Made by a program: the position numbers and the translations under genes
Shown: positions 16,484-24,446 of the stretch, piece by piece
Layout of the letters: each line of letters starts with the position of its first letter
Numbering within the stretch: the first letter of the stretch is position 1
Assembly: GCA_902802985.1 (NCBI GenBank)
Contig: CADCOE010000018.1
Coordinates: 1 to 32,729 of the forward strand
Length of the DNA stretch: 32,729 nucleotides
Direction: 5' to 3'
DNA from: an uncultured Ruminococcus sp.
GTDB lineage: Bacteria; Bacillota; Clostridia; Oscillospirales; Acutalibacteraceae
The notes under the pieces: generated by a model
Databases searched by the model: none
What the model was told of the DNA's origin: nothing
Seen by the model: only the letters and a program-made list of their open reading frames with translations

Positions 16484-17740
16484 TCAGGAAGTAACGCAAA
16501 AAAAGATAAAGGTATAATCCTCCAATGTTTCAACATTGATCATATATTTTATCGGAGATGTCGTTGTACTTTCCCAAAAAGTGTTAAATTTTTCCATCAC
16601 GTATGTATAATCTGATGATACTCCATCATTTTTGATCATTTTATAATGAATTTTTGTACCGTCATTCACAATATCATTGATGATGGTATATAAAGCATCA
16701 TCACATGTTGCCATATACTGACCAAAATGAGTCTTGTCATATTCCTCAGTGCAATAATAATAATTGGTATCAATATCCTGAACGATAGTTTCGGGCACAT
16801 ACAAATCATTCCATTCGTGATTAGCCTTTAAAATTCCCGCAGGTACATTAAAATAAATATAAAGTGGATATGCTATATCTTCATCCGTTTCCACCGCTTC
16901 ATCGTCCCACGTCACATCGACAAAATAAGTTCGTCCATCCAGTTCAATCGTATTCCACGAGTGACCGCCTGAACCGCTGCCATCATCTGCTGTGCCGGAT
17001 ACCTTGCCGATTTTGAAGCCACACATTGTACCCAGCATATAAAAAGCATCTGAATAACCCTGACAATTTGCCTTACCATCCAGAAATACTCCCAATGCTG
17101 TACAAAACCGCTTAACTTCACCTTTCATTTCACCCGTATAGTATTCACAGCTATTCATAATATAATCGTGAATATACAATTCTTTTCTGAGCTGCGTCGG
17201 CTCCTGTTTTGCCTGTTCTGCCACGGCAACCGCCTTATCATACAAAGTCATTTCTTCTTCGGTCAGTTTAGACTTATCACCGCTAAGGTAAGCATCCGCT
17301 ATTCTGGTTCCGGGGTAATAGGTAATTTTATATGTTATCTGCCGTTCATCACCATATGAAAAATGGGTATCAGACTCGATATAAGCGAAATCTCCCATTT
17401 GCAGTATTTCCTCATGTGCCATTTTGAAGCCGTTGACAAAATAGACAGGAACTTCTTCCATTCGTTTGTCAATACAAGCTTTAAAATACTGATAAAACGA
17501 CTCTACGCTATCTACAGGTTCTACACTGTCCCAAAAGTCATCCTTACTTTCTTCTTCACTGCTTTCTTCCATCGAATCATCACTATAGGACACATCCCAA
17601 GAGTATTCACTGTTTTGGGATAACACAGATGACTCTGACTGAAAAAAAGTATTCGGTTTGATCGTCACACAACCTGTCGATGCAGACATTACAGAAGCCG
17701 CTGCTGCCAATGACACTAAACATACCATAGCCTTTTTCAT
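16484..17740 (-). CDS. Secreted transglutaminase-like protein, probable lipoprotein
   Basis: A 418-residue protein. The N-terminus MKKAMVCLVSLAAAASVMSASTGC is a signal peptide with a probable lipobox cysteine at 24, although Ser at -3 is atypical. A Ser/Glu-rich spacer follows (about 34-70). The transglutaminase-like core has a full triad: Cys226 in GKANCQGYSDAF, His260 in GGHSWN and Asp275 in YFVDVTWDDE. This fold in bacteria usually acts as a peptidase or a crosslinking enzyme at the cell surface. Ribosome site AGAGGTG lies 7 bases before ATG, and the gene has its own promoter. The C-terminal 120 residues are not assigned. The substrate is unknown. Confidence 0.85.
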   Translation of the reverse strand: MKKAMVCLVSLAAAASVMSASTGCVTIKPNTFFQSESSVLSQNSEYSWDVSYSDDSMEESSEEESKDDFWDSVEPVDSVESFYQYFKACIDKRMEEVPVYFVNGFKMAHEEILQMGDFAYIESDTHFSYGDERQITYKITYYPGTRIADAYLSGDKSKLTEEEMTLYDKAVAVAEQAKQEPTQLRKELYIHDYIMNSCEYYTGEMKGEVKRFCTALGVFLDGKANCQGYSDAFYMLGTMCGFKIGKVSGTADDGSGSGGHSWNTIELDGRTYFVDVTWDDEAVETDEDIAYPLYIYFNVPAGILKANHEWNDLYVPETIVQDIDTNYYYCTEEYDKTHFGQYMATCDDALYTIINDIVNDGTKIHYKMIKNDGVSSDYTYVMEKFNTFWESTTTSPIKYMINVETLEDYTFIFFCVTS

Positions 17741-17795
17741 CCATCAACACCTCTTTTATGTCACTGATCTATTTAGTGGGATCCTTATTAATACG

Positions 17796-17824
17796 ATTAT
17801 ATTACAAAAATAAGGTCTTTTCAA
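17796..17824 (-). promoter_or_regulatory. Sigma-A promoter of the transglutaminase-like gene
   Basis: TTGAAA (17824-17819), 17-base spacer, TATAAT (17801-17796), about 55 bases upstream of the ATG at 17740. Confidence 0.8.
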
Positions 17825-17863
17825 TTATTTTTTATGGCAATGAAAACAGTACTTTCACGCAGC

Positions 17864-17908
17864 AAAAACAACCGCATCATTCCGTCTTTCATCGGTATGA
17901 TACGGTTG
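17864..17908 (-). terminator. Intrinsic terminator, minus strand
   Basis: CAACCGTATCAT pairs with ATGATGCGGTTG (17908-17897 with 17880-17869, one mismatch) plus CCG/CGG inside, followed on the minus strand by TTTTTG. It would end transcripts from the TerB-like gene before the transglutaminase promoter. The 355-base gap 17741-18095 holds this, that promoter and the TnpB relic, with no supported intact gene. Confidence 0.65.
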
Positions 17909-17950
17909 TCTTGAGAGGATATAAAACAACGTACTTTCTTTAGCTGTGAA

Positions 17951-18052
17951 CTACTCATTGTTGAAAGCCCATAGGCTTCCTGCTTCATTGTTCCCGTGAC
18001 CTGCTAAATCCACAGGCATAAATTTAGGCTGAACCGTCCCTACTGTATTGTT
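17951..18052 (-). pseudogene. C-terminal relic of an IS200/IS605-type TnpB (OrfB)
   Basis: On the minus strand an open stretch of 33 codons ends in TAG and reads NNTVGTVQPKFMPVD, then LAGHGNNEAGSLWAFNNE. The TVGT opening and the EAGS-LWA ending resemble the variable C-terminal tails of TnpB proteins in Clostridia. There is no start codon or catalytic domain, and an in-frame stop occurs a few codons upstream, so only the tail survives. The identification comes from remembered tail patterns, not from an alignment. Confidence 0.5.
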
Positions 18053-18095
18053 ATGATAACAAAAAAGCTATGCTTTTGTCACCCTTTGAACCGTC

Positions 18096-18524
18096 TTACG
18101 TCGATGGGACTGCGGTTGGCATTTTTTCAATCGCTTGACAAACACGATGGCAGATATGAAGATACTCATCGGTAAGGTCGGAAATTTCTTCATATTTTTC
18201 TGCAGTCACTGCCAGCCGATTGACGACTGTATCCATAAACTTCTTTTCCACTTCTTTGTAGTTGCCCTCCTTCTTAAACATCAAAAGCAACTCTAATACA
18301 ACGATGTTTTTTTCTTGTGGTGACGCCAGTTTTACTATATTGTCCAACACTGTTTCCAACGGTTCACTGGTATCGGGAAGATGATTTGGCATCATCATTT
18401 CGTGACAATATACAGCAATGGACTCCATTTCATCAAATTCAAATTCTCCGTCTGCCATCGCAGCGTAAGCACACAAACTCAAAAAAAGTTCCTTTTCCTT
18501 CTCGCCTAATTGGTTTAAAAACAT
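18096..18524 (-). CDS. TerB-like small helical protein
   Basis: A 142-residue soluble, all-helical acidic protein. The segment AYAAMADGEFEFDEMESIAVYCHEM (about 19-43) matches the TerB/DUF-type pattern of an acidic loop after the first helix. No signal peptide or membrane segment is present. TerB proteins bind divalent metal and associate with membrane stress systems, but single TerB-like proteins are common and uncharacterised. No ter neighbours are present. Ribosome site GGAGGT lies about 10 bases before ATG, and its own promoter is at 18567-18595. Function unknown. Confidence 0.65.
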   Translation of the reverse strand: MFLNQLGEKEKELFLSLCAYAAMADGEFEFDEMESIAVYCHEMMMPNHLPDTSEPLETVLDNIVKLASPQEKNIVVLELLLMFKKEGNYKEVEKKFMDTVVNRLAVTAEKYEEISDLTDEYLHICHRVCQAIEKMPTAVPST

Positions 18525-18566
18525 AAAAGCGTTACCTCCCCAAAAATAATATGATGATCCATCTAT

Positions 18567-18595
18567 ATTTTATCATTAATAATGATGGTTTGCAA
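18567..18595 (-). promoter_or_regulatory. Sigma-A promoter of the TerB-like gene
   Basis: TTGCAA (18595-18590), 17-base spacer, TAAAAT (18572-18567), about 42 bases upstream of the ATG. Confidence 0.75.
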
Positions 18596-18712
18596 TATAA
18601 CTTGATCGAAAAACAATTTTACACCGCTCCGAAAGCATTTTAAAATTCGGCACCTATACTATTTAAATCGGGTACAAAATAGTCTCGGTTATAACGATGA
18701 TGATTGGTATGT

Positions 18713-18747
18713 AAAAGGCTTGTCCCAACAAAGACAAGCCTTTTTTT
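18713..18747. terminator. Terminator downstream of trpB-like gene
   Basis: AAAAGGCTTGTC (18713-18724) and its complement GACAAGCCTTTT (18733-18744) enclose an 8-base loop. T-runs flank both sides, seven on plus and four on minus, so it can act for the minus-strand gene ending at 18761. Confidence 0.75.
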
Positions 18748-18760
18748 ACCGATAAAACGA

Positions 18761-20143
18761 TCAATCCTGACCGGGAACCTTAGGAAGAGAGTTAATGCCT
18801 ACAGCAAGCTCTTCATCTGTCGGGATATAGTCAGACATTTCACCGTCGTTATACTTCTGATAAGCTACCAAGTCAAAGTAACCTGTACCGGTCAATCCAA
18901 AGAGAATGGTTTTTTCTTCTCCTGTTTCTCTGCACTTCAATGCTTCGTCAATGGCAACACGAATAGCGTGTGAACTTTCAGGAGCCGGCAGAATTCCTTC
19001 TATACGAGCAAATTGTTCTGCTGCTTCAAATACGGAAGTCTGTTCTACTGAAACTGCCTCCATATATCCATCGTGATACAACTGGCTGAGTGTAGAGGAC
19101 ATACCGTGGAATCTCAGACCTCCTGCGTGGTTGGCAGAGGGAATAAAGTTTGAACCCAATGTATACATTTTCGCCAGCGGACAAATCATACCTGTATCAC
19201 AGAAATCATAAGCAAACTTACCTCTGGTAAAGCTCGGACAGGATGCCGGCTCTACGGCAATAAAGCGATAATCCTGCTCGCCACGAAGCTTTTCACCCAT
19301 AAATGGAGCAATCAGTCCGCCGAGATTGGAGCCGCCGCCTGCACAGCCGATAATAATATCGGGCTTAATGCCGTATTTGTCCAGAGCCGCTTTTGTTTCC
19401 AGACCGATCACAGACTGATGTAAAAGTACCTGATTGAGTACAGAACCAAGTACATACCGATAACCGGGATGGGAAGTAGCTACTTCCACTGCCTCTGAAA
19501 TCGCACATCCCAAGCTGCCCGTCGTACCGGGATGCTCCTGAAGAATTTTTTTGCCTACATTGGTAGTTTCTGACGGTGAAGGAGTTACCTCCGCACCGTA
19601 AGTACGCATTACTTCACGTCTGAATGGCTTTTGCTCATAGCTGACCTTTACCATATATACTTTACAGTCCAGTCCCAGATAAGCACAAGCCATTGAAAGA
19701 GCAGTACCCCACTGACCGGCTCCTGTTTCAGTGGTGACACCCTTGAGTCCCTGTTTCTTGGCATAATAAGCCTGCGCGATCGCAGAGTTAAGTTTATGGC
19801 TGCCGCTGGTATTGTTTCCTTCAAATTTGTAATAGATCTTAGCAGGCGTACCCAGTGCCTTTTCCAAGCAGTAAGCACGCACCAATGGGGCAGGACGATA
19901 CATTTTGTAAAAATCACGGATCTCCTGCGGAATGTCAATATACGCTGTATCGTTATCCAGTTCCTGAGCCACCAACTCCTCACAGAAAATACCGCTCATT
20001 TCTTCTGCGGTAAGCGGCTTGCCTGTTCCGGGATTTAACAGAGGAGCAGGTTTATTTTTCATATCAGCCCGAAGGTTATACCATTTTTCGGGGATCTCGG
20101 ATTCATCGAGGTATATTTTGTATGGGATCTTTGTTTCACTCAT
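18761..20143 (-). CDS. trpB: Standalone tryptophan synthase beta chain, TrpB2 type
   Basis: A 460-residue PLP enzyme that joins indole and serine to tryptophan. PLP lysine K117 is in NNTSGSHKLNSA; the glycine loop is GCAGGGSNLGG; the substrate loop is ETGAGQWGTALS. The N-terminal extension, the RPxPL segment (MYRPAPLVRAY) and the overall length fit the TrpB2 group, not the roughly 400-residue TrpB1 that pairs with TrpA. No trpA or other trp gene is adjacent. The start at 20143 has AAAAGGAG 9 bases upstream; a frame extending to 20203 lacks such a site. Control is by the tryptophan T-box immediately upstream. It may scavenge free indole. Confidence 0.92.
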   Translation of the reverse strand: MSETKIPYKIYLDESEIPEKWYNLRADMKNKPAPLLNPGTGKPLTAEEMSGIFCEELVAQELDNDTAYIDIPQEIRDFYKMYRPAPLVRAYCLEKALGTPAKIYYKFEGNNTSGSHKLNSAIAQAYYAKKQGLKGVTTETGAGQWGTALSMACAYLGLDCKVYMVKVSYEQKPFRREVMRTYGAEVTPSPSETTNVGKKILQEHPGTTGSLGCAISEAVEVATSHPGYRYVLGSVLNQVLLHQSVIGLETKAALDKYGIKPDIIIGCAGGGSNLGGLIAPFMGEKLRGEQDYRFIAVEPASCPSFTRGKFAYDFCDTGMICPLAKMYTLGSNFIPSANHAGGLRFHGMSSTLSQLYHDGYMEAVSVEQTSVFEAAEQFARIEGILPAPESSHAIRVAIDEALKCRETGEEKTILFGLTGTGYFDLVAYQKYNDGEMSDYIPTDEELAVGINSLPKVPGQD

Positions 20144-20229
20144 TGTTAATATCTCCTTTTCAGAAAATGATAGAGAAGTGGAACCGGGTACAGGAAAGTT
20201 CATTATTCAGGCATTCATTTGACCTATAA

Positions 20230-20498
20230 AACAAAAACCTGTCCCAAAGCATCAACTGCCGGGACAGGAATAATCCTGCGGTGCCACCCTGCTTGACACA
20301 CTGCTGTGTCCTCTCGGTGCGTACTGACATACGCTGACATTTGATTACGGAACGTCTCACTCCGTCTTGCGTACTCCATAAAACGTTTCTGCTCGCCCTC
20401 AGAAGTCCATTCAGTTATGTTTTTCCTACCGCAATTTCACCCTCTGCGGTTCTCTTGAAAGAAAGTGACAAAACCTACTCACTCTTCCTCATCGGTTT
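20230..20498 (-). promoter_or_regulatory. T-box riboswitch specific for tRNA-Trp
   Basis: Minus-strand leader. Stem I carries AGTA opposite GAA, followed by the specifier TGG (20409-20407). The T-box core AGGGTGGCACCGC follows (about 20290-20278), with bulge TGGC at 20286-20283. The terminator pairs CCTGTCCC with GGGACAGG (20268-20261 with 20245-20238) and is followed by TTTTTGTTTT. TGG is the Trp codon, and the UGGC bulge complements GCCA, the 3' end expected for tRNA-Trp with a G discriminator. Uncharged tRNA-Trp should turn the gene on. Confidence 0.95.
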
Positions 20499-20504
20499 AT
20501 AGGT

Positions 20505-20533
20505 ATTTTATAACACCCAAATGGAATTGTCAA
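20505..20533 (-). promoter_or_regulatory. Sigma-A promoter of the T-box/trpB unit
   Basis: TTGACA (20533-20528), 17-base spacer, TAAAAT (20510-20505). The predicted start near 20498 gives a leader of about 355 bases. Confidence 0.85.
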
Positions 20534-20708
20534 TAGTTTTTATAAATATTTCTCAATATATTTCATCAATATGATGATCAACTATGATGCTCGACTTTTT
20601 GAAAGCTTTGCAGTGTTTGTGGACATCAGAATTCCGATACATAAACCAAAAAGCACAGATAAAGCTTTAATTAACACAAAAAATTATAAATTATTTACAT
20701 CTTTTGAC

Positions 20709-20737
20709 TTTACACATCGAATAAAAAGTGCTAAAAT
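20709..20737 (+). promoter_or_regulatory. Promoter of nifJ, extended -10
   Basis: TTTACA (20709-20714), 17-base spacer, TAAAAT (20732-20737) with TGC just before the -10 (extended -10). The predicted start is near 20744, with a 63-base leader. Confidence 0.75.
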
Positions 20738-20747
20738 GATAGTCGGT

Positions 20748-20764
20748 ACAGTGTCTCACACTGT
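20748..20764 (+). promoter_or_regulatory. Inverted repeat at the 5' end of the nifJ message
   Basis: ACAGTG-TCTCA-CACTGT begins about 4 bases after the predicted transcription start. It could be a 5' stem that protects an abundant mRNA or an operator overlapping the start. It does not match the Rex consensus. Confidence 0.45.
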
Positions 20765-20806
20765 TTGAATTTTTTGTCATATTAACAAAAAAGGAGGATT
20801 ATTCCC

Positions 20807-23800
20807 ATGGCAAGAAAAATGAAAACAATGGACGGCAATAATGCCGCTGCTCATGTAGCCTATGCGTTTACAGAAGTAGCAGGCATTTATCCGATTACTC
20901 CGTCAAGCCCGATGGCTGACTACGTTGATCAGTGGTCTGCTCAGGGTCTGAAAAACATCTTCGGTACAACCGTAAAGGTTCAGGAGATGCAGTCAGAAGC
21001 AGGCGCTGCCGGTACCGTTCACGGTGCCCTTAATGCCGGTGCTCTTACCACCACCTTTACTGCTTCTCAGGGTCTTCTTCTGATGATCCCCAATATGTAC
21101 AAAATTGCCGGTGAACTTCTTCCGGGCGTATTCCACGTATCCGCTCGCTGCGTAGCTTCACACGCACTTAACATCTTCGGTGATCATTCCGACGTTTATG
21201 CCTGTCGTCAGACCGGCTTCGCTATGCTCGCAGAAACCAACCCCCAGGAAGTAATGGATCTCGCTCCTGTTGCTCATCTGGCAGCTATCGAAGGCAGAGT
21301 TCCGTTTATTAACTTCTTTGACGGTTTCAGAACCTCACATGAGATCCAGAAAATTCAGATTTGGGATTACAATGATCTGGCAGAAATGTGTGATATGGAT
21401 GCTGTGAAAGCTTTCAGAAAGAGAGCTTTAAATCCTGAACGTCCCGTAATGCGTGGTTCTCACGAAAACGGCGATATTTTCTTCCAGCACAGAGAAGCCT
21501 GCAACAAGTATTATGACGCTATCCCCGAAATCGTTGAAAAGTACATGAACAAAATCAACGAAAAAATCGGTACAGATTATCAGCTCTTCAACTACTACGG
21601 TGCACAGGATGCTGAGCGTGTTATCATCGCTATGGGTTCTATCTGTGACGTTGCAGAAGAAGTAATCGACTATATGAACGCTAACGGCGAAAAAGTAGGT
21701 CTTGTTAAAGTAAGACTTTATCGTCCGTTCAGAGCTGACAAGCTTGTGGAAGCTATTCCTGCTACCGTTAAGAAGATCGCTGTTCTCGACAGAACAAAGG
21801 AACCCGGTGCTCTTGGCGAGCCGCTCTTCCTTGATGTGATCGCTGCTTTGGCTGCTCAGGGCAGAACCGGTATGACTGTTGTTGGCGGCCGTTACGGTCT
21901 TGGTTCCAAAGATACTCCTCCGTCAAGCGTATTCGCTGTATATGAGGAGCTTGCTAAGGACGAACCAAAAACGCTCTTTACACTCGGTATCAACGATGAC
22001 GTTACCAACCTCTCACTGGAAGAGAAACCGTCACCGAACACAGCTGCTGAGGGTACCATCGAATGCAAGTTCTGGGGTCTTGGCGGTGACGGTACCGTTG
22101 GTGCTAACAAGAACTCCATTAAAATTATCGGTGACTACACACAGAAATATGTACAGGCTTACTTCCAGTACGACTCCAAGAAAACAGGCGGCGTAACCAT
22201 TTCTCATCTGCGTTTCGGTGATAAGCCTATCAAGAGCCCGTACTATATCAATAAGGCTGACTTCGTTGCCTGTCATAATCCTTCCTATATCCTCAAGGGC
22301 TATAAGATGGTTCAGGACGTTAAGCCCGGCGGTGTATTCCTCATCAACTGCCAGTGGAGCGCAGAAGATCTGAACACTCATCTTAACGCTGAAACGAAAC
22401 AGTATATTGCTAAAAACAACATTCAGCTCTATACCGTTAATGCCATCGACCTCGCTGCTCAGATTGGTATGGGTAAGCGTACTAACACGATCCTTCAGGC
22501 TGCCTTCTTTGCACTGGCAAAGGTAATGCCGATCGACGAAGCTGTACAGCATATGAAGGATGCTGCCACAAAGTCCTACCTCAAGAAAGGTCAGGATGTT
22601 GTTGATATGAACCACAAGGCAATCGATGCCGGTGTTACTGCATTCGTTAAAGTTGACGTCCCTGCTGAGTGGGCTGACGCTGCTGACGATACCGCCGCTT
22701 CTGAACTTTGCGGCAAGGAAAAGACCGTAAAGATGGTCAAGAATATTCTTGAACCCGTTGACAAAATGGACGGTGATTCTCTGCCGGTATCGGCATTCCT
22801 TGATCACGCTGACGGTACTTTCGAGCTTGGTGCTTCTGCATACGAAAAACGTGGTGTTGCTGTAATGGTTCCCGAGTGGAACGAAGCTACCTGTGCTAAA
22901 TGTAACAAATGTTCCTTCGTTTGTCCACACGCAACAATCAGACCGTTTGCACTGACAGAAGAAGAAGCTGCTGCTGCTCCTTCCAACATCAAGATCGCAC
23001 CTAAGCCGATCGTTAAAACAGATTACAAATACACACTGGCAATTTCACCGATGGATTGTATGGGATGCAGCGTCTGCGTAGGCGTTTGTCCGACAAATTC
23101 CCTCAAAATGGTTGCCCGTGAAACACAGGATGATATGCAGAAGGTATTCGATTACTGTGTTGCGAACGTGAGCGAGAAACCCGAAACAACAGCTAACCTC
23201 AATGTAATCGGCAGCCAGTATAAACAGCCGCTTCTTGAGTTCTCAGGCTCTTGTGCAGGCTGTGCAGAAACTTCTTATGCACGTTTGATCACACAGCTCT
23301 TCGGTGACAGAATGTACATTTCCAATGCAACAGGCTGCTCATCTATCTGGGGCGGTCCTGCTGCTACTTCTCCGTACACTGTTAATAAGGACGGTCACGG
23401 TCCGGCTTGGGCTAACTCTCTGTTTGAAGATAATGCAGAGCACGGCTATGGTATGTATCTTGGTCAGAAAGCAGTTCGTGAAAGACTCATTGAAGAACTC
23501 ACCACGATCGCTGAGAGTGACAAAGCAAATGATGACCTTAAAGCTGCTATTGCTAAGTTCCTCGAAACAAAGGATAACGGCGAAACTAACGGTGATGCTG
23601 CAAAGGCTGTTGTAGCAGAACTTGAAAAGCTCGATTGCGATTGTGCTGTAAGAGCTGATATTCTTGAAAATCAGGAATTCCTGGCTAAGAAGTCCGTATG
23701 GATCTTCGGCGGCGACGGTTGGGCATACGACATTGGTTTCGGCGGTGTTGACCATGTTCTCGCAGCCGGCGACGACATCAACATTATGGTATTCGATACC

Positions 23801-24334
23801 GAAGTTTATTCTAACACAGGCGGTCAGGCTTCCAAGGCTTCACAGATCGGTCAGGTAGCACAGTTCGCTGCAGCAGGTAAGGCAATCGCTAAGAAGAGCC
23901 TTGCAGACATTGCTATGTCCTATGGCTACATCTATGTAGCGCAGATCGCTATGGGTGCTGATCAGAACCAGACGCTCAAAGCTATCAAGGAAGCGGAAGC
24001 TTATCCGGGTCCATCACTCATTATCGGTTACGCTCCTTGTGAGATGCACTCCATCAAGGGTGGTATGAAGAATTGTCAGGCTGAAATGAAGAAGGCAGTA
24101 GAGTGCGGTTACTGGAATATGTTCCGTTACAATCCGCTGCTCAAGGCAGAGGGTAAAAACCCGTTCCAGCTCGACAGCAAGGAGCCTAAGACATCTTATC
24201 GTGACTTTATTATGAATGAGGCACGTTATAGTGCATTGACCCGTTCCTTCCCCGACAGAGCAGAAGAACTCTTCAAGAAAGCAGAAGAAAAGTCTGTCGA
24301 CAGATATGAAGAGCTCAAACTCCGTTCGGAATGA
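20807..24334 (+). CDS. nifJ: Pyruvate:ferredoxin (flavodoxin) oxidoreductase, homodimeric
   Basis: A 1175-residue single-chain PFOR that converts pyruvate and CoA to acetyl-CoA and CO2 with reduction of ferredoxin, the central step of anaerobic fermentation. Domains in order: pyrimidine-binding domain I with GIYPITPSSPMADY; transketolase-C-like and CoA regions; a gamma domain; a two-cluster ferredoxin insert with CAKCNKCSFVCP (from Cys696) and CMGCSVCVGVCP (from Cys751); the pyrophosphate domain with CAGCAETSYARL, GCSSIWGGPAATSPY and GGDGWAYDIGFGG (968-980). Length matches the family. Codon use is biased to GCT, GTT and CTC/CTT, unlike the neighbours, consistent with very high expression. AAAGGAGG precedes the ATG. 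Single-gene unit. Confidence 0.97.
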   Translation: MARKMKTMDGNNAAAHVAYAFTEVAGIYPITPSSPMADYVDQWSAQGLKNIFGTTVKVQEMQSEAGAAGTVHGALNAGALTTTFTASQGLLLMIPNMYKIAGELLPGVFHVSARCVASHALNIFGDHSDVYACRQTGFAMLAETNPQEVMDLAPVAHLAAIEGRVPFINFFDGFRTSHEIQKIQIWDYNDLAEMCDMDAVKAFRKRALNPERPVMRGSHENGDIFFQHREACNKYYDAIPEIVEKYMNKINEKIGTDYQLFNYYGAQDAERVIIAMGSICDVAEEVIDYMNANGEKVGLVKVRLYRPFRADKLVEAIPATVKKIAVLDRTKEPGALGEPLFLDVIAALAAQGRTGMTVVGGRYGLGSKDTPPSSVFAVYEELAKDEPKTLFTLGINDDVTNLSLEEKPSPNTAAEGTIECKFWGLGGDGTVGANKNSIKIIGDYTQKYVQAYFQYDSKKTGGVTISHLRFGDKPIKSPYYINKADFVACHNPSYILKGYKMVQDVKPGGVFLINCQWSAEDLNTHLNAETKQYIAKNNIQLYTVNAIDLAAQIGMGKRTNTILQAAFFALAKVMPIDEAVQHMKDAATKSYLKKGQDVVDMNHKAIDAGVTAFVKVDVPAEWADAADDTAASELCGKEKTVKMVKNILEPVDKMDGDSLPVSAFLDHADGTFELGASAYEKRGVAVMVPEWNEATCAKCNKCSFVCPHATIRPFALTEEEAAAAPSNIKIAPKPIVKTDYKYTLAISPMDCMGCSVCVGVCPTNSLKMVARETQDDMQKVFDYCVANVSEKPETTANLNVIGSQYKQPLLEFSGSCAGCAETSYARLITQLFGDRMYISNATGCSSIWGGPAATSPYTVNKDGHGPAWANSLFEDNAEHGYGMYLGQKAVRERLIEELTTIAESDKANDDLKAAIAKFLETKDNGETNGDAAKAVVAELEKLDCDCAVRADILENQEFLAKKSVWIFGGDGWAYDIGFGGVDHVLAAGDDINIMVFDTEVYSNTGGQASKASQIGQVAQFAAAGKAIAKKSLADIAMSYGYIYVAQIAMGADQNQTLKAIKEAEAYPGPSLIIGYAPCEMHSIKGGMKNCQAEMKKAVECGYWNMFRYNPLLKAEGKNPFQLDSKEPKTSYRDFIMNEARYSALTRSFPDRAEELFKKAEEKSVDRYEELKLRSE

Positions 24335-24384
24335 TTTTTACGGTATCACAGTCATATCAAATAAACATCATCTGATATAATGAA

Positions 24385-24425
24385 GCGTCCCACGATTGAA
24401 TATCATCAATCGTGGGACGCTTTTT
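24385..24425 (+). terminator. Strong terminator of nifJ
   Basis: A 15-bp perfect GC-rich stem (24385-24399 with 24406-24420), 6-base loop and T5, about 50 bases after the nifJ stop. Confidence 0.92.
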
Positions 24426-24446
24426 ATTCGGACAATATCACAAAAA

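Noticed and set aside
17758..17943. 61-codon plus-strand open frame
   Set aside because: No ribosome site, and it overlaps the minus-strand transglutaminase promoter and a terminator.
20571..20768. 65-codon plus-strand open frame
   Set aside because: It covers the nifJ promoter and lacks a ribosome site.
22031..22930. 299-codon minus-strand open frame inside nifJ
   Set aside because: It is antisense to conserved PFOR coding sequence, its composition is dictated by nifJ codon bias, and it shows no motif or ribosome site.
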